Positions 36,338 through 47,240 of a stretch of 64,000 nucleotides of DNA are shown here, one piece after another. Location: assembly GCF_040436345.1 (NCBI RefSeq), contig NC_133215.1, positions 39,858,983 to 39,922,982 of the forward strand, written 5' to 3'. Position 1 is the first letter of the stretch; each line of letters begins with the position of its first letter. A program made the position numbers and the translations under genes. The notes beneath the pieces were generated by a model that saw only the letters and a list, made by a program, of their open reading frames with translations, was not told where the DNA came from and searched no databases. The DNA comes from Pagrus major. Taxonomy: Eukaryota; Chordata; Actinopteri; Spariformes; Sparidae.

Positions 36338-36850
36338 GTTTTGTAGTGGGAGACTACTTTTCTTATCTTTCCAATTAATGCACTATCTGACTCTGAAAAT
36401 CCGCTCAAGGTTGAAGTCCAAAAAAGTCAAAGGCAAAGCAGCAGGTCCTCAGTCCAAAAGGTGTTTATTTCCAAAAACAGAAAATATACATCCGTGAGCT
36501 ACACCGGGGCAACTGAGATCTCTCGCCGATTCTCCCCATTTTATACCCATGGTCCAGGGTCCCCACGCTCCTATGGACCATCCTTTTACCTTTATGATCA
36601 TCCTGGGTTTGTCACTTATTATTCTCATTCTTGGATGTGCTCTAAAGAACCTACAAATGTCTTACTCAGGCCCCTTCTGTGGCCTTGGGTGAACTGTGGC
36701 AGCACCTGTTGCTCATTTAAATGGTGCATCAAACATTGGTCTTTTATCAGCCTCAAGCTCAATTAGAGCACAGTTGGGACTGCAAGGGATATTCCAAAAT
36801 CTAATCACATGCATGATCATGACCCAGTTTCTCATTTGCCACTACCGTAT
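36338..36850 (-). mobile_element. Solo LTR, copy 1 (505 bp)
   Basis: LTR 36342-36846 starts TGTAGTGGGAGAC and ends CCACTAC. Flanking 4-mers are GTTT and GTAT, an imperfect duplication. On the minus strand it has a TATAAAA-like box (from TTTTATACCC) and AATAAA. About 96% like copy 2. Confidence 0.75.
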
Positions 36851-36923
36851 CATACATGGTGTTACATGGGAATGAGTTTTCCTTTGTTTACAGTTATCTG
36901 TCTGTCTCTGTCTAACCATCTGT

Positions 36924-36985
36924 AGTCAGCACTGACACTGAAGAACCACTGGATTGTGGACTGGCTCCTGTTGAGACTGACTCAG
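36924..36985 (+). pseudogene. Candidate internal exon of the MULE-type gene
   Basis: A 62 bp block between a TAG acceptor and a CAG|GTAAAG donor, lying between the two solo LTRs and in the right order for the MULE-type gene. A similar block (TTTCCTCCAAATGAGACC...ACTCAG|GTCTG) lies just before the first solo LTR. No motif proves either one. Confidence 0.35.
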
Positions 36986-36996
36986 GTAAAGACAAT

Positions 36997-37508
36997 CAAG
37001 TGTAGTGGGAGACTACTTTTCTTATCTTTCCAATTAATGCACTATCTGACTCTGAAAATCCACTCAAGGTTGAAGTCCAAAAAATCAAAGGCAAAGCAGC
37101 AGGTCCTCAGTCCAAAAGGTGTTTATTTCCAAAAACAGAAAATATACATCCGTGAGCTACCCCGGGGCAACTGAGATCTCTCGCTGATTTTCCCCTTTTT
37201 ATACCCGTGGTCCAGGGTCCCCACGCCCCTATGGACCATCCTTTTACCTTTTTGATCATCCTGGGTTTGTCACTTATTATTCTCATTCTTGGATGTGCTC
37301 TAAAGAACCTACAAATGTCTTGCTCAGGCCCCTTCTGTGGCCTTGGGTGAACTGTGGCAGCACCTGTTGCTCATTTAAATGGTGCATCAAACATTGGTCT
37401 TTTATCAGCCTCAAGCTCAATTAGAGCACAGTTGGGACGGCAAGGGATATTCCAAAATCTAATCACATGCATGATCATGACCCAGTTTCTCATTTGCCAC
37501 TACACAAG
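36997..37508 (-). mobile_element. Solo LTR, copy 2 (504 bp)
   Basis: LTR 37001-37504 has 8 bp inverted ends, TGTAGTGG and CCACTACA, and the perfect 4 bp duplication CAAG (36997-37000 and 37505-37508). Same family and orientation as the copy 155 bp to the left. Confidence 0.88.
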
Positions 37509-37856
37509 CATGGTTGCACTTCCAGAGTACATCAAAAGTACTATTAAAACATTCTTATAACAGACAATGCTGTTGATACGATGTGATCCGTAAGGTGATT
37601 TATTGTCAGGTAATATATTGAAGCTTAGTTGTCTTAACAATAAAATCCACTGATGAATCACATGACATTTCTGAGGAAGATAGCAGGAAGAGGCTATCAA
37701 AACATGTCAGGATACAAGGTAGCCTACATAAACTGTCCGTTAAATTCAATAGTACTTTTTCAGACTACATTAAAAGTAGGCTATAACCATGAATTTTTAG
37801 TAATACTATAAACACCTTGTACTGTACACACCTTGTAATGGGAAGTCTTTCCTCAG

Positions 37857-38303
37857 ATGCAGTGTTTTTTCATGCTACCTCAAGGAACATCTGGACTGGA
37901 GGAGGAGCTGATGCAGGTTTTCGATTGCCTGAAAAAGAAGCTGAGAGATGACCCCAGCTTTTCAGCACCCATTGCATCCTTCATCTCCAGCTTCAATAAA
38001 TTAAAAACTGACAGTTCCCTGCAGTCGGCTCTTTCAACTTTTGCTAAGGGCCCAGTCATCAAGACGAGCCAGTACCAAAGACCAAAGGGACACCTTCAGA
38101 CAACAACCCAAATTGGGGTCCAGCTCACAGCTGTAGCCCGCAGAAAGGTGAGGCTGGGTGGGAGAAGGGCCTTAATATCAGGGCGGCCCACAAAGGCCTC
38201 AGCGAGGGAGCACCCGTATAATAAGACTGGAAGGAAGAGCAGTGCTCCTCATTGTCTCACCCACTGTGTGGAAAAGAACATCACCCTCGGTGGAACACAC
38301 TAG
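37857..38303 (+). pseudogene. Last exon of the MULE-type gene
   Basis: Acceptor CCTCAG at 37851-37856, then an open frame of 148 codons to TAG. It contains LEEELMQVFDCLKKKLRDD, FISSFNKLKTDSSLQSALS, TTTQIGVQLTAVARRK and an HCLTHCVEKNITLGG end. This matches, from memory, the C-terminal tail of the same fish MULE/SWIM-like proteins whose first exons lie at 19771-21443. The exon itself is open; the gene is broken upstream. Confidence 0.65.
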
Positions 38304-38590
38304 CTGGATGATGACATTCATGATTTCTTTTGTAAAATATTGTAAATAATTATTTTTCATTCCTTAATCGGAGGTTTGATGTTTTGATAAAATACTGTGG
38401 TTTTTAACACACTAGCTGTGTTGATGACAGTCATGATTTCTTTAGTAAAATGTTGTAAATAATTATTTTTCATTCCTTGACCGGAGGTTTGATGTTTTGA
38501 TAAAATACTGTGGTTTTTATCACACTAGCTGGGTTGATGACAGTCATGATTTCTTTAGTAAAATGTTGTAAATAATTATTTGTTATTTTC
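38294..38590. repeat. Tandem repeat, three units of about 112 bp
   Basis: Units begin CACACTAGCTG at 38296, 38409 and 38521, with few differences. The first unit overlaps the stop codon of the MULE-type last exon, so part of the gene's end was duplicated. Confidence 0.9.
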
Positions 38591-39040
38591 CAGGACTTTT
38601 CCAGGACATTTATACATCCCCCGTCCCATTCAAGCTTTGGAGAAGTGTTCTTTTCGACAGTTGTATTTTATTAGTATTTGTAGATGTGCGGTCTATGGCT
38701 ATAATTTATTAAATAATCTCTTACATGCTTAGAAATTATATGATAACTTTTGATCAACTCAAAGTTGCTAGTTTTATCACCAGATACTTATTTGGAAAGG
38801 TCAAATAGAGCTCTGGTAGCTCATGTCACCATGTGATAAATCATTTTCCAGGACATTTTACTTTTTTTCCCTCATTTTTCATGTGTTTTCTATGACTGGA
38901 AAATTGGTCAATCATTTTCCAGGTTATTTAATATAATACACAATTTTATACAATATAGTAGGGGTCACACACACACCAATGCGCACGAATACGCCTGCAA
39001 AACTCACCGTTTAGGAACAATGCAATTAGCCTACCATTTA

Positions 39041-39424
39041 TACACTGGTGCTGGCTGTCCGTCACTAATTCGCGGTTAGTGGCGATAATTAAGATTATTT
39101 CAGATGTTTTGAGCAGCCAATATTTGTCATGGTGATAGAATTCGCGGTTAGTGGCGATAATTCAGATTATTTCAGATGTTTTGAGCAGCCAATATTTGTC
39201 ATGGTGATATTATTACATTAACGTAACCTAGTAGTTTTGATGAATAACTCATTAGTGGGACTGATGAGCCATAATCTTACCGTATGCTGCACTCTGCATC
39301 AATGAACGTTTAGCCGCACGTAGCTGCATCAACCAATCACGAAGCACCTTGATCTGCCAATAAGATGACGGCACCTCATGAATATTAATGAGATTCCCAG
39401 ACTTATCCTACGAAAAAAAATATC
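39041..39424 (-). repeat. Right terminal inverted repeat of the MULE-type element
   Basis: Reverse complement of 18771-19100. It contains a tandem duplication of about 71 bp (39055-39190, unit starting ATTCGCGGTTAGTGGCG), which the left repeat lacks. Confidence 0.8.
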
Positions 39425-39448
39425 GCCCGCGGGACGGCGGAGATCAAC

Positions 39449-42400
39449 ATGGCTACCTCCGCAGTTCACGTTGATGAGGAAGACACGGAAGACGTTACCA
39501 CACTGACAGCATCTCCTCCGGTAGAAGACGACAGTCACCCGCCGTGGTCATACCTGGCAACAATGTCTGGCTACCTTAGGATGGGGGAAAATCCTAAAAC
39601 ATACAGAATGAAGTGCCTCTTGTGCCTGCCAAAGTGCCATGAGATAAAGGCGTTTAAGAACTCTCCATCCAACCTTAAGAAACACATTGAGGTAAATGAA
39701 TTAAGTAACGTTAATCGCTGCCAATGTCATCTCATGTGCCAGGAGTATAAATATGTAATTTCCTGATAAAACATAGTTTTAGCCAACATTTTAGCCTACA
39801 TATTTCGTTAGCCAACATTACGTGCAAGCTAACGTTGCTAGTAACTTTAGTATCACACGTGGTGGCGTGGACAAGTATGGATAAACCTACGCGACACACA
39901 CACCCACAATATTTTACACTTTATTCTAGATAATATCTTGCGCAAATTGTTCTGCAGGAGTGTCGATAAAACAGGGTTAGCATCTTAACCTATTCGAAGG
40001 AGGCAGTTTTCCTCCCGCATGATAAATATTTTCAATATCAAGCGCTTATTATCAGATCGCACAAGATCTGTAACTTGAAGTTAAGCAATATTGAAAATCT
40101 GCATTTTTGTTCATAGGAGCTGTAGTGAAATAGCACGCTGTTTAATAAAATAGCTTTGTTTTTGTTTTTTAGTGTATTTGTTGTAATGCACAGCTATTGC
40201 CAGTCTGGGTCTAGAGCAGATATGAAAAAAGTGCATGTATGTGCATATAATAACTACCAGATACAGAGCACATCTGCAAAAGTTGGAACCAAAACTGCAT
40301 TTATGTTAACCACAAAGAAAAAAGGGGGGAAAGCAGATGTCCAAGCTCAATGTGCTGCATGATGTTTTAGCTTGTACATCTGCTATTTTTTAAACAATTT
40401 GGCATTTTTGAAAGATAAAATATAGTTGACAGTTGACCAACATTTTTATCAATTGGACATGCCCACAATTGGGACACCAGGGTGAAAGTGGTTAGAACAA
40501 TCCAGACCTGTCATTGTGGTAACTGTTGAGTAATGTCTTGAGTATCATTTAAACTAATAATATTATTTATTTTATTCATGTATTTTTCATCTAGAGAGCA
40601 CATCCACAAATGAAAATGAAGCCTTCAGAGAGCTTCTCGCAGATCTCCTTCCTACTGTCAAAGTCATCACACGGGTCACCCTGAGATCAAGGATTGAAGA
40701 TTTAGCAAAGACTATGAAAAGCGTGGTAACTGAGGAGATGAGTAAAGTGGACCACATCGCCACCACTACAGACTGCTGGTCAGTTAGGAGAAGGAGCTTC
40801 CTTGGTGTGACTGCCCACTGGGTCAACCCGGGTCATAATGACCACTAAAAAAGCAGAGCTCCAGTAAAGAGCCTGCAATCGTTGCGGAAGGTTATCTGAT
40901 GTTTTCTAAGAATTTTGGACGTGTGGGGCGAACTATTTCTTTCTTAGCTGAAGCCGACAACGGGACAAAATAAATGTAAAGACAGACATAGTGGAGTTCC
41001 TATTTTCGTTTTGACAGGTATAATAAATTCTGTAGTCTACCCCTTACATGACCTGGAAAGTGACATTATTCTAAAACGCATAAGAATAACTCCCCCGACA
41101 TGGTTAGAAAATACTGCCTCTAGGCCTGTCACAATTATTACATAATCGCCTGATAGTGATTATTTGAGCTGACCGCGATCATTTTGCATAATCGTCAGAT
41201 TCCACGATCAAGGGAATTCTACTCCAATGTTAGAAATGGCGCATAAACATGCTTGGATGGAAACATGGTGTTTTAAGAGCAGCGTGGCTCCTTTTTAAGA
41301 GCGTAGCGAGTGGTGAAGCCGGAGACAGAGAGATGGTGGCTGAGCTCAGAGCTGACAGGTGTGGGTGATGGAGGAGAGAAGAAATTAACAGTAAAGTTGT
41401 CTAGTAGTAGTAAATGTACAGTTTAGGTTTCTGTTTGTCTCTGAGTAAATGCTGCAGCTCCTCAGGACCCAGGAAAGTTCCCGTGTCTTGCTTCCCAGCT
41501 GCTGGGTAAAGTGAGGGAGGAGCTAGGCTAGGTTACGGTTAGCCCCGAAGTTAGCATCAACTTCGACCCTGGAGGCAAACCAAAGTCTCTGCTGAAGCAG
41601 GAACGGTTAACTACGGAAATGAGGAGAACATTACTCGCCCTGCCTCATCGGCATGCAAAAAGTAATCAGGAGTAAATGCTAAACGTCAGTATATTTTCCT
41701 GCTTTTTTGTCCTTTGCCAATCACACCTATGAAAAAACTGCAACATTCAGCAAGTGTCATGGGCTGTGGAATAAGTGTGGAAGATCCTGCCAAGCAGCTG
41801 AAGCTGTGGAAGATGCCTGCTCCCTCCAGCTGCTACGACCAAATGCCACCAGGTGGAACTCGCTGTTTATGGCTGTGGAAAGGCTACTCAAGAATCTGAG
41901 AGAGAAGGGAGAGCCAGCTTTAAGAGAGATCTGTGCAGAATTGAAGGTTCCAATGTAAGTTGGAATTATGTATTTTTTATTTATTTATTTATTTTTTGCC
42001 TGTCATGGCTTCTGTGAATGTCCCTGACTTGTATCATATTTAAATGAGACTCGTTTAAAAACCACTTGACCCCTTTAGAAATGATCCCTGAGGTGAAAGT
42101 GCTATGCTCCATTAAAGTCCTCATTTCATACTATGTTCGCCTTCCTAGTGGTTTAGTTTACCGGAGCTATTAAATATTTTTACCACCACTAGAATGCAGT
42201 AATATGTTGAACATACACTATCTAGCTTTCACCAACCTACCTACAACTGCACTCTAGTGGTTATAAAAATATTCAATCTCTCAAGTAAACTAAACCATTA
42301 TAAGGAGCTGTAGACAACCTCGGAACTGGTTCATACACAATGTACTGTAAAACCTTGCTTTGTATGTTTTCTAGGTTACTGATTTTTGGGTACAATATTC

Positions 42401-43691
42401 ATGCATAATTGTAAAATAGTGGTTTGTTTTCTCCCTAACCGGTTCCATCCAGTTGAGCTCACTTTCCTCAAAGAGTACTACACCACCATGAGCCCTGTCG
42501 CCCAGTCCATCAACATCCTCCAAGGAGAAGCGGAAGTCCAGATAGGATGGCTTCTTCCGACGATTTCCCTTCTGAGCAGCAAACTGGAAAAAATAAAGAT
42601 TGAACAGAGGCACTGCAAGCCGTTGGTTGAAGCCATTCAAGTGGGCATCCAGAACCGTTTTGGCGAGATGTTAAAGAGACCCTGAATTGATTGCTGCAGC
42701 GATTCTCATCCCAAAGTTCAGAACGGCCTGGATCAAAGATGATGCTACACTGAGAATTGGTAAGACAACATGAAGATCTTTAAAATAAAGGAAATGTAGC
42801 AAATATACATTAAATTACAAATTTAATGTACACTTACTACATTTGTTATTTTATTATTCATTTTATACATCAGTCTAATTTCGAATTAGGTTGATAGTAT
42901 TTCAGCTGTAATCAGGGTACTGTAAATTTTGTTTTTGAAGTTCGGGGCCTGAAAATATCTCAAGATGTCTGGAATTGTTAGAGTCAAGACATTAAATTTG
43001 TGTTTCTCTCCTTGTTTATTCCCTGAATTTGGCAGATACAGAAATTGTGAAAGTAGCCAATCTGCAAGCTCACACTGCCTCGTGTTGCGAGCTTGTAGAT
43101 CTATTTTCACAATTTGTCTCAACTTTTTTTCTATTATTTTATTTATTTTTTGCTAATTTTGGCCTTTTGTTTCTGATAGTATTGTTTGTCAATGTAATTT
43201 AATTTTTTTCCCTTAGAGTTATGGAAAATGTCATAAATGTAATTAAATTTGTCCTATAAAAATGTGCACATACCCTGGCTGTACTAATGCTAGTTTCACC
43301 CTCCCTGTGTTTCAGGGTTGGACTACATCAGGGAGCAGTTGGAGGATTCTTCCATTTCAGCAGATGTTGGATCCATGCCCTGAAAAGATCCCACGAAACA
43401 CAAAGCGCCACCAAGCAGCTTGATTCGTACCCAACCTACTCAACAGACAACATCAAGATACTGAAGACATTTCCTGTGGTTCTCAAGTTGTCTGTCAAAT
43501 TCAACACACCTCTGCCTGCTTCTGCAGCCTGTGAAAGACTGTTCAGCATAGCAGGTCTCATCTTCAGCCCAAAAAGAGCACGGCTAGCTGCGAACACTTT
43601 TGAAAATCAACTTCTGCTGAGGATGAACCGCGAGTTCAACTTCTCTATCACCACTAGAACCAGAACCAGAAAGTTTGTGTGTGTGGTGTGA
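39449..43691 (+). pseudogene. Tol2-like hAT (hAT-Ac) transposase, multi-exon, broken
   Basis: Exon 39449-39691 encodes a BED finger (WSYLATMSGYLRMG, MKCLLCLPKCHEI, SPSNLKKHIE; donor GTAAAT). Exon 40595-40831 has DLLPTVKVITRVTLRS and TTDCWSVRRRSFLGVTAHW. Block 41708-41953 has LWNKCGRSCQAAEAVED and RPNATRWNSLFMAVERLL (donor GTAAGT). Block 42437-42759 has VAQSINILQGEAEVQIGWLL, then a frameshift at about 42675 before DPELIAAAILIPKFRTAW. Last exon 43316-43691 has a stop after the GLDYIREQL start, then LPASAACERLFSIAGL and FENQLLLRMN. The region normally holding the His-rich ACHLLNL part is missing. Order and motifs follow Tol2-like transposases; dead by deletion, frameshift and stops. Confidence 0.85.
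42145..42300. repeat. Foldback MITE-like repeat
   Basis: Arms of about 55 bp (42145-42199 and 42247-42300; CTAGTGGTTTAGTTTAC and its reverse complement) around a 47 nt centre. Lies in an intron of the Tol2-like gene. Confidence 0.75.
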
Positions 43692-44259
43692 GTATGCCTC
43701 AGCCCATGAGGATTCCCCCAACATAGTTTAAAAGTGGAAAAGTGGTCCTTAAGTTTAATTTTGCAATACAGTTTGTGCAAGACACTTGTTCAGAAAAGTG
43801 ATGTGCAACCAGTCTCCAGTGATGGTGCTGTGTGTAGTGAGAATGTATTTTTTAAGTTGTATTCTTAACCAGACACAAGGCCCCTTATTTAGTTGTGTTC
43901 TCTGAGGCAGATAGGAGGCATTTTTTTGTGTTCTTAGGCAGACAGACACTTTATGTATAGTTGTGTTCTCAGGAAGACACGAGACACTTGATTCACTCAC
44001 TCCACATGTTTGCTCAGGTGGTTTTTTGTTTTTGTTTTATCATACCACATCTATTTCATTCACCTGAAAGTGAAATAAAGAGAACAAGGGGAGAACTATT
44101 TTTGGTTGTTTTGCTTCTTTTTATGCATACTATAAAAATACTATGTACTTTACTTGTACTTGTACTTTTGATACTTGAGTATATTTTTTCACAAGATACT
44201 TAAGTACATTTAATGTGAGCTACTTTAAGACTTTTACTCAAGTAATTTTCTTAAGGGTG

Positions 44260-44342
44260 ACTAACTTTTAACAAAGTCATTTTCAGTTATGGTACTTGTA
44301 ATTTTACTTAGTTATTTTTTTCAAGTACTTTATACACCTCTG
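44260..44342 (+). repeat. Right terminus of the Tol2-like hAT
   Basis: Reversed, the end reads CAGAGGTGTATAAAGTACTT, the hallmark terminus of Tol2-type hAT elements, with AAGTACTT-like subterminal repeats. It fits the right end of the transposase copy ending at 43691. The left end was not found; DNA left of the ATG is the MULE-type inverted repeat. Confidence 0.8.
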
Positions 44343-44948
44343 CAAGGGGGGCGGCAGCCCCCCTCAAATCGCCTACTGGTTTCAACACTTGTAGTGATCA
44401 AATAGCTCTGCGAGCATTGTCAATCAAGCGAGTTGAATATTAACACCTGTGACTGAGTTACATTCACTCCTGGCGGAGTTAATCACAACATCCGGTTTGG
44501 ATGCCTTTTTCACTCATGTCGGTTGGTAATAGGAGAAGACGGCAAAGACCCTGTGTGGATTATACGGCTTAAATAAGGTAAGAACCGAATATATTTACTT
44601 CTACGGGATGGTAATCGCTGTATGAAGTCGTGTTAACATATCATGGGGTGTGAAGCGAATTAATTGTCATTGACCTGGTTGAGACAAGCTGTTAATTACG
44701 TTCACGTTTGCTGGCAACAAGTGGTTGCTTAAAACAAAGTTATTGAGTGGCAACTTATTTATCCGGCCAAATATCAAGTGTTAAGCTAAAATAAATGTGT
44801 TAAGATGTACTAAGGTGACCAGTGGTGGATGAATTAGCGTTTTTTAAGTCAAATGATGGTGAGTGTTTTGTCAAATTTTAATCTGTGCATCAATGTGGGG
44901 GAGGGGTGGTGGTGGCGGCGTCGTCGTCGTAGTGAAATTGTCCAAGAG
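44343..44948. other. Non-coding DNA, unidentified
   Basis: Starts with a GC-rich hairpin (GGGGGGC-GGCA-GCCCCCC, 44346-44363). A spliceable exon-like end (TTAAATAAG|GTAAGA) lies near 44578. No protein motif. Confidence 0.5.
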
Positions 44949-47240
44949 GTCCTGGCTGCAGACCTCCACTGTGAGGTCGCTACCGCCGCAGGCTCCACTC
45001 TCAGGCCGCCTCCACTGTCAGGACAGGAAATGCACGGGATACATTTCAAAATAAAATCGCGAAATACACTTCCGGTTGAATCGTTTTCCTCACAAATGCA
45101 TTAATTAGTAAACAATATGATGTAAAATCTATTAATTCCTTGCCTATAGTATAAATCGTTATATCGTATTTATATAGTAAACTTTTTTGTTTGTCGTTTT
45201 TGGTCCGTGTTTTCCTTTTATGTTGCGCATGAGCCCCAACGTGGGCATTTTGTTTTATTCTGTCCAAATCTAGGACAAAAAGCCCGACTAATATACACTG
45301 CACTGCGTAATTTTACAACTTAGTCATTACGAAAAACAAACGGTGGGTGATATGACTCGGGGCTCAATAGTCTATTTGCAGCCTACTACAAAGCTGAGGA
45401 TCTTGAAAAGAGAAGGTCAAATAGTTGATAAATGAAAACAATGGAGGGCAGGAATAACATTGCTCAGTGCACAAATGGTCTTTTAAGTTATTACTCATAT
45501 TCATAAGCCAACATCTCATAAGATGTCATTGGCCTATACATTTTATTGTGCACTATACAGTACTTAACTGACTTTTTATCATTTAACTTTGACTTTATTG
45601 CACTGCTCTTTTTCTATATATTTTTTCAATTTTTCTTCCTGTTGTATTATTCTGTATTTTTATTCTTTACCACCATAAATTTCATGTTTGGTTCTATGTC
45701 TATGCTAATTATGTTCTTGTTCTGCTGGAACACCCAAGTAGCTACCACTAAATACTACCCTTACTCTTGATATCTACAGTATAATCCAAGTGAATTATTA
45801 ACTTGATCCATGAGAAAAACAAAAAACACACAAAAAAAAAAAACACAAGTCACAACATGAATAAATGTTCTGTAGCCCTTTATTCTTTATTCTAACACAA
45901 ACTCACTCATCTGTGTGACATTCACAATAGGCCAAATAATTTCTTCTGTCCATTATTTCTTCACAGAATTTCCACATGTCCTCAGTATTGTAAAACGTGA
46001 ACTTGAAGGGCTCCAGGATTGTTTCTTTTTCATGCTCATCCACCTCTTCTTTCCACACCCTCCCATATTGCACAGCAGCCTCAGCCTGTTTCTCCTCCCC
46101 CAAGCACAGAACATCAGGCAGGTCTACTTTGGCAGACAACAGTTGTCTGTTGGCCTCAACCCGCTCTGCTGCATGTCTGCAATCGTGAAGAATGCGATCT
46201 TCAACCGACTCCTATGGAAAAGACAAAGAAAGATGTCTGTACATAGCTGCTGCACCAACAGTATCTGACCAATAGATACTGTGAAAAAGCTTACCCCTTC
46301 CACTGGTGTGTCCACATCGGCAGGTCTGACTGAGACCTCAGCCTGCTGCTCTTCTTCCTGAAAATATATAGATAAGCAAAATGATCAGTTGTAATATTCA
46401 AAACACAAGCTCCAAAAAGAAGAAAAAGAAAAGATCCCATCAGTCAGTCTGGAGGTCAGAGGGCCCTTCTCAGACGTCACTCTAAATGTGTATTTCCTTC
46501 CTCAGTATCAAAAATAAAAGTACTGATGGTGCAGAAGCTACTTCTCAGTAATTTCAGTTACTATTCGTTTTGTTTATATACTGTAGTTTACAACAGAGGT
46601 GGAAAAATAAAAAAGTAAAAATGTGCCATGTAGTCCTGCCACATTTTGATTCCACTTGTGCACTTAAACAGGTGATATCACTAATTAGCTAGTCGACCTC
46701 TGGCAAAACATCATGGTGTGTTGCATCGTGTTGGTAGCTTGGCTGTCTCACATATCACGTCTGTGAGTTCAGAAAGACACGTTTTCAACTTTGTGACGAT
46801 GCCCAGCTAATGCAAGGAGAGTTTACAAAAATGTTTTATAACGTTACATACAAACAAATGCGAACAGTTACTTTAGGTTATGCACTATACAGTTAATAAT
46901 CCCTGATAATTTACGGTGTTGATGCTAACCTCCACTGGTGAAAGTTAACTTTGACGTTATCTAACTAATTTGCATCATTAATGACTTCTATAACGTTATT
47001 ATTTTACGGCACCTATATTGACGAAGAACACAAGAAACCATGCATTTACTTTCTGTGGATAATAAAAATCAGCAACTCACTGCTACTCGGAACACATGCT
47101 CACTCGCTGGTCTCTCTCGAATGAAAATGCAGGTGAAATCCAGATTTAAATGTCGTCACTTTCCGTCCTGACAGTGGAGGTGTCCTGACAGTGGAGCCTG
47201 CACCGGAAGCGACTTCACAGTGGAGGCCTGCAGCCAGGTG
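44949..47240. mobile_element. Unit bounded by 80 bp inverted repeats, carrying an unknown gene
   Basis: 44949-45029 and 47161-47240 are about 90% identical in reverse (CCTGGCTGCAGRCCTCCACT core, with a repeated CTCCACTGTCAGGAC). The right arm interrupts the ZMYM/TTF-type hAT frame, so the unit was inserted there or the hAT was deleted to this point. No target duplication recognised. Family unknown. Confidence 0.45.
45903..46357 (-). CDS. Unrecognised spliced gene, C-terminal exons
   Basis: Two exons with exact splice signals and matching phase: 46357-46295 (acceptor TTTCAG, donor GTAAGC; 21 codons, EEEQQAEVSVRPADVDTP start) and 46211-45903 (acceptor CATAG; 102 codons and TGA). The protein end is acidic and helical, with DRILHDCRHAAERVEANRQ, EEDK-type charge clusters, FKFTFYNTEDMWKFCEEIMD and a C-x-C-H tail. 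Two AATAAA signals follow the stop within about 30 bp. Upstream exons were not identified; a donor-like CGAGTAGCA|GTGAGT near 47085 may end a non-coding first exon. I do not recognise the family. The frame is clean while all neighbours are broken. Confidence 0.55.

Larger units (their letters stand above)
18771..39424 (+). mobile_element. MULE-type DNA transposon with long TIRs, heavily invaded (20.7 kb, about 5.8 kb without insertions)
   Basis: The left inverted repeat (18771 to about 19100) and right inverted repeat (about 39041-39424) are reverse complements of each other for about 330 bp, with outer ends G(G/A)TA followed by eight T and CGTAGGA. Between them, all on the plus strand, lie the pieces of one MULE-type transposase gene: first exons at 19771-21443, last exon at 37857-38303. 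All other sequence inside is explained by separate insertions: hairpin element 19462-19690, TIR element 21669-22336, ERV 22351-35478, solo LTRs 36342 and 37001. No clear target duplication was found at the outer ends. Joining both halves into one element is inference from symmetry and gene order. Confidence 0.6.

Noticed and set aside
36338..37508. The two 505 bp repeats as the LTR pair of one retroelement
   Set aside because: Only 155 bp separates them, with no primer site or polypurine tract, and each copy has its own flanking duplication.
46580..46640. CAGAGGTGGAAAAATAAAAAAG as the missing left end of the Tol2-like element
   Set aside because: It lies to the right of the right terminus and differs after the first nine bases.
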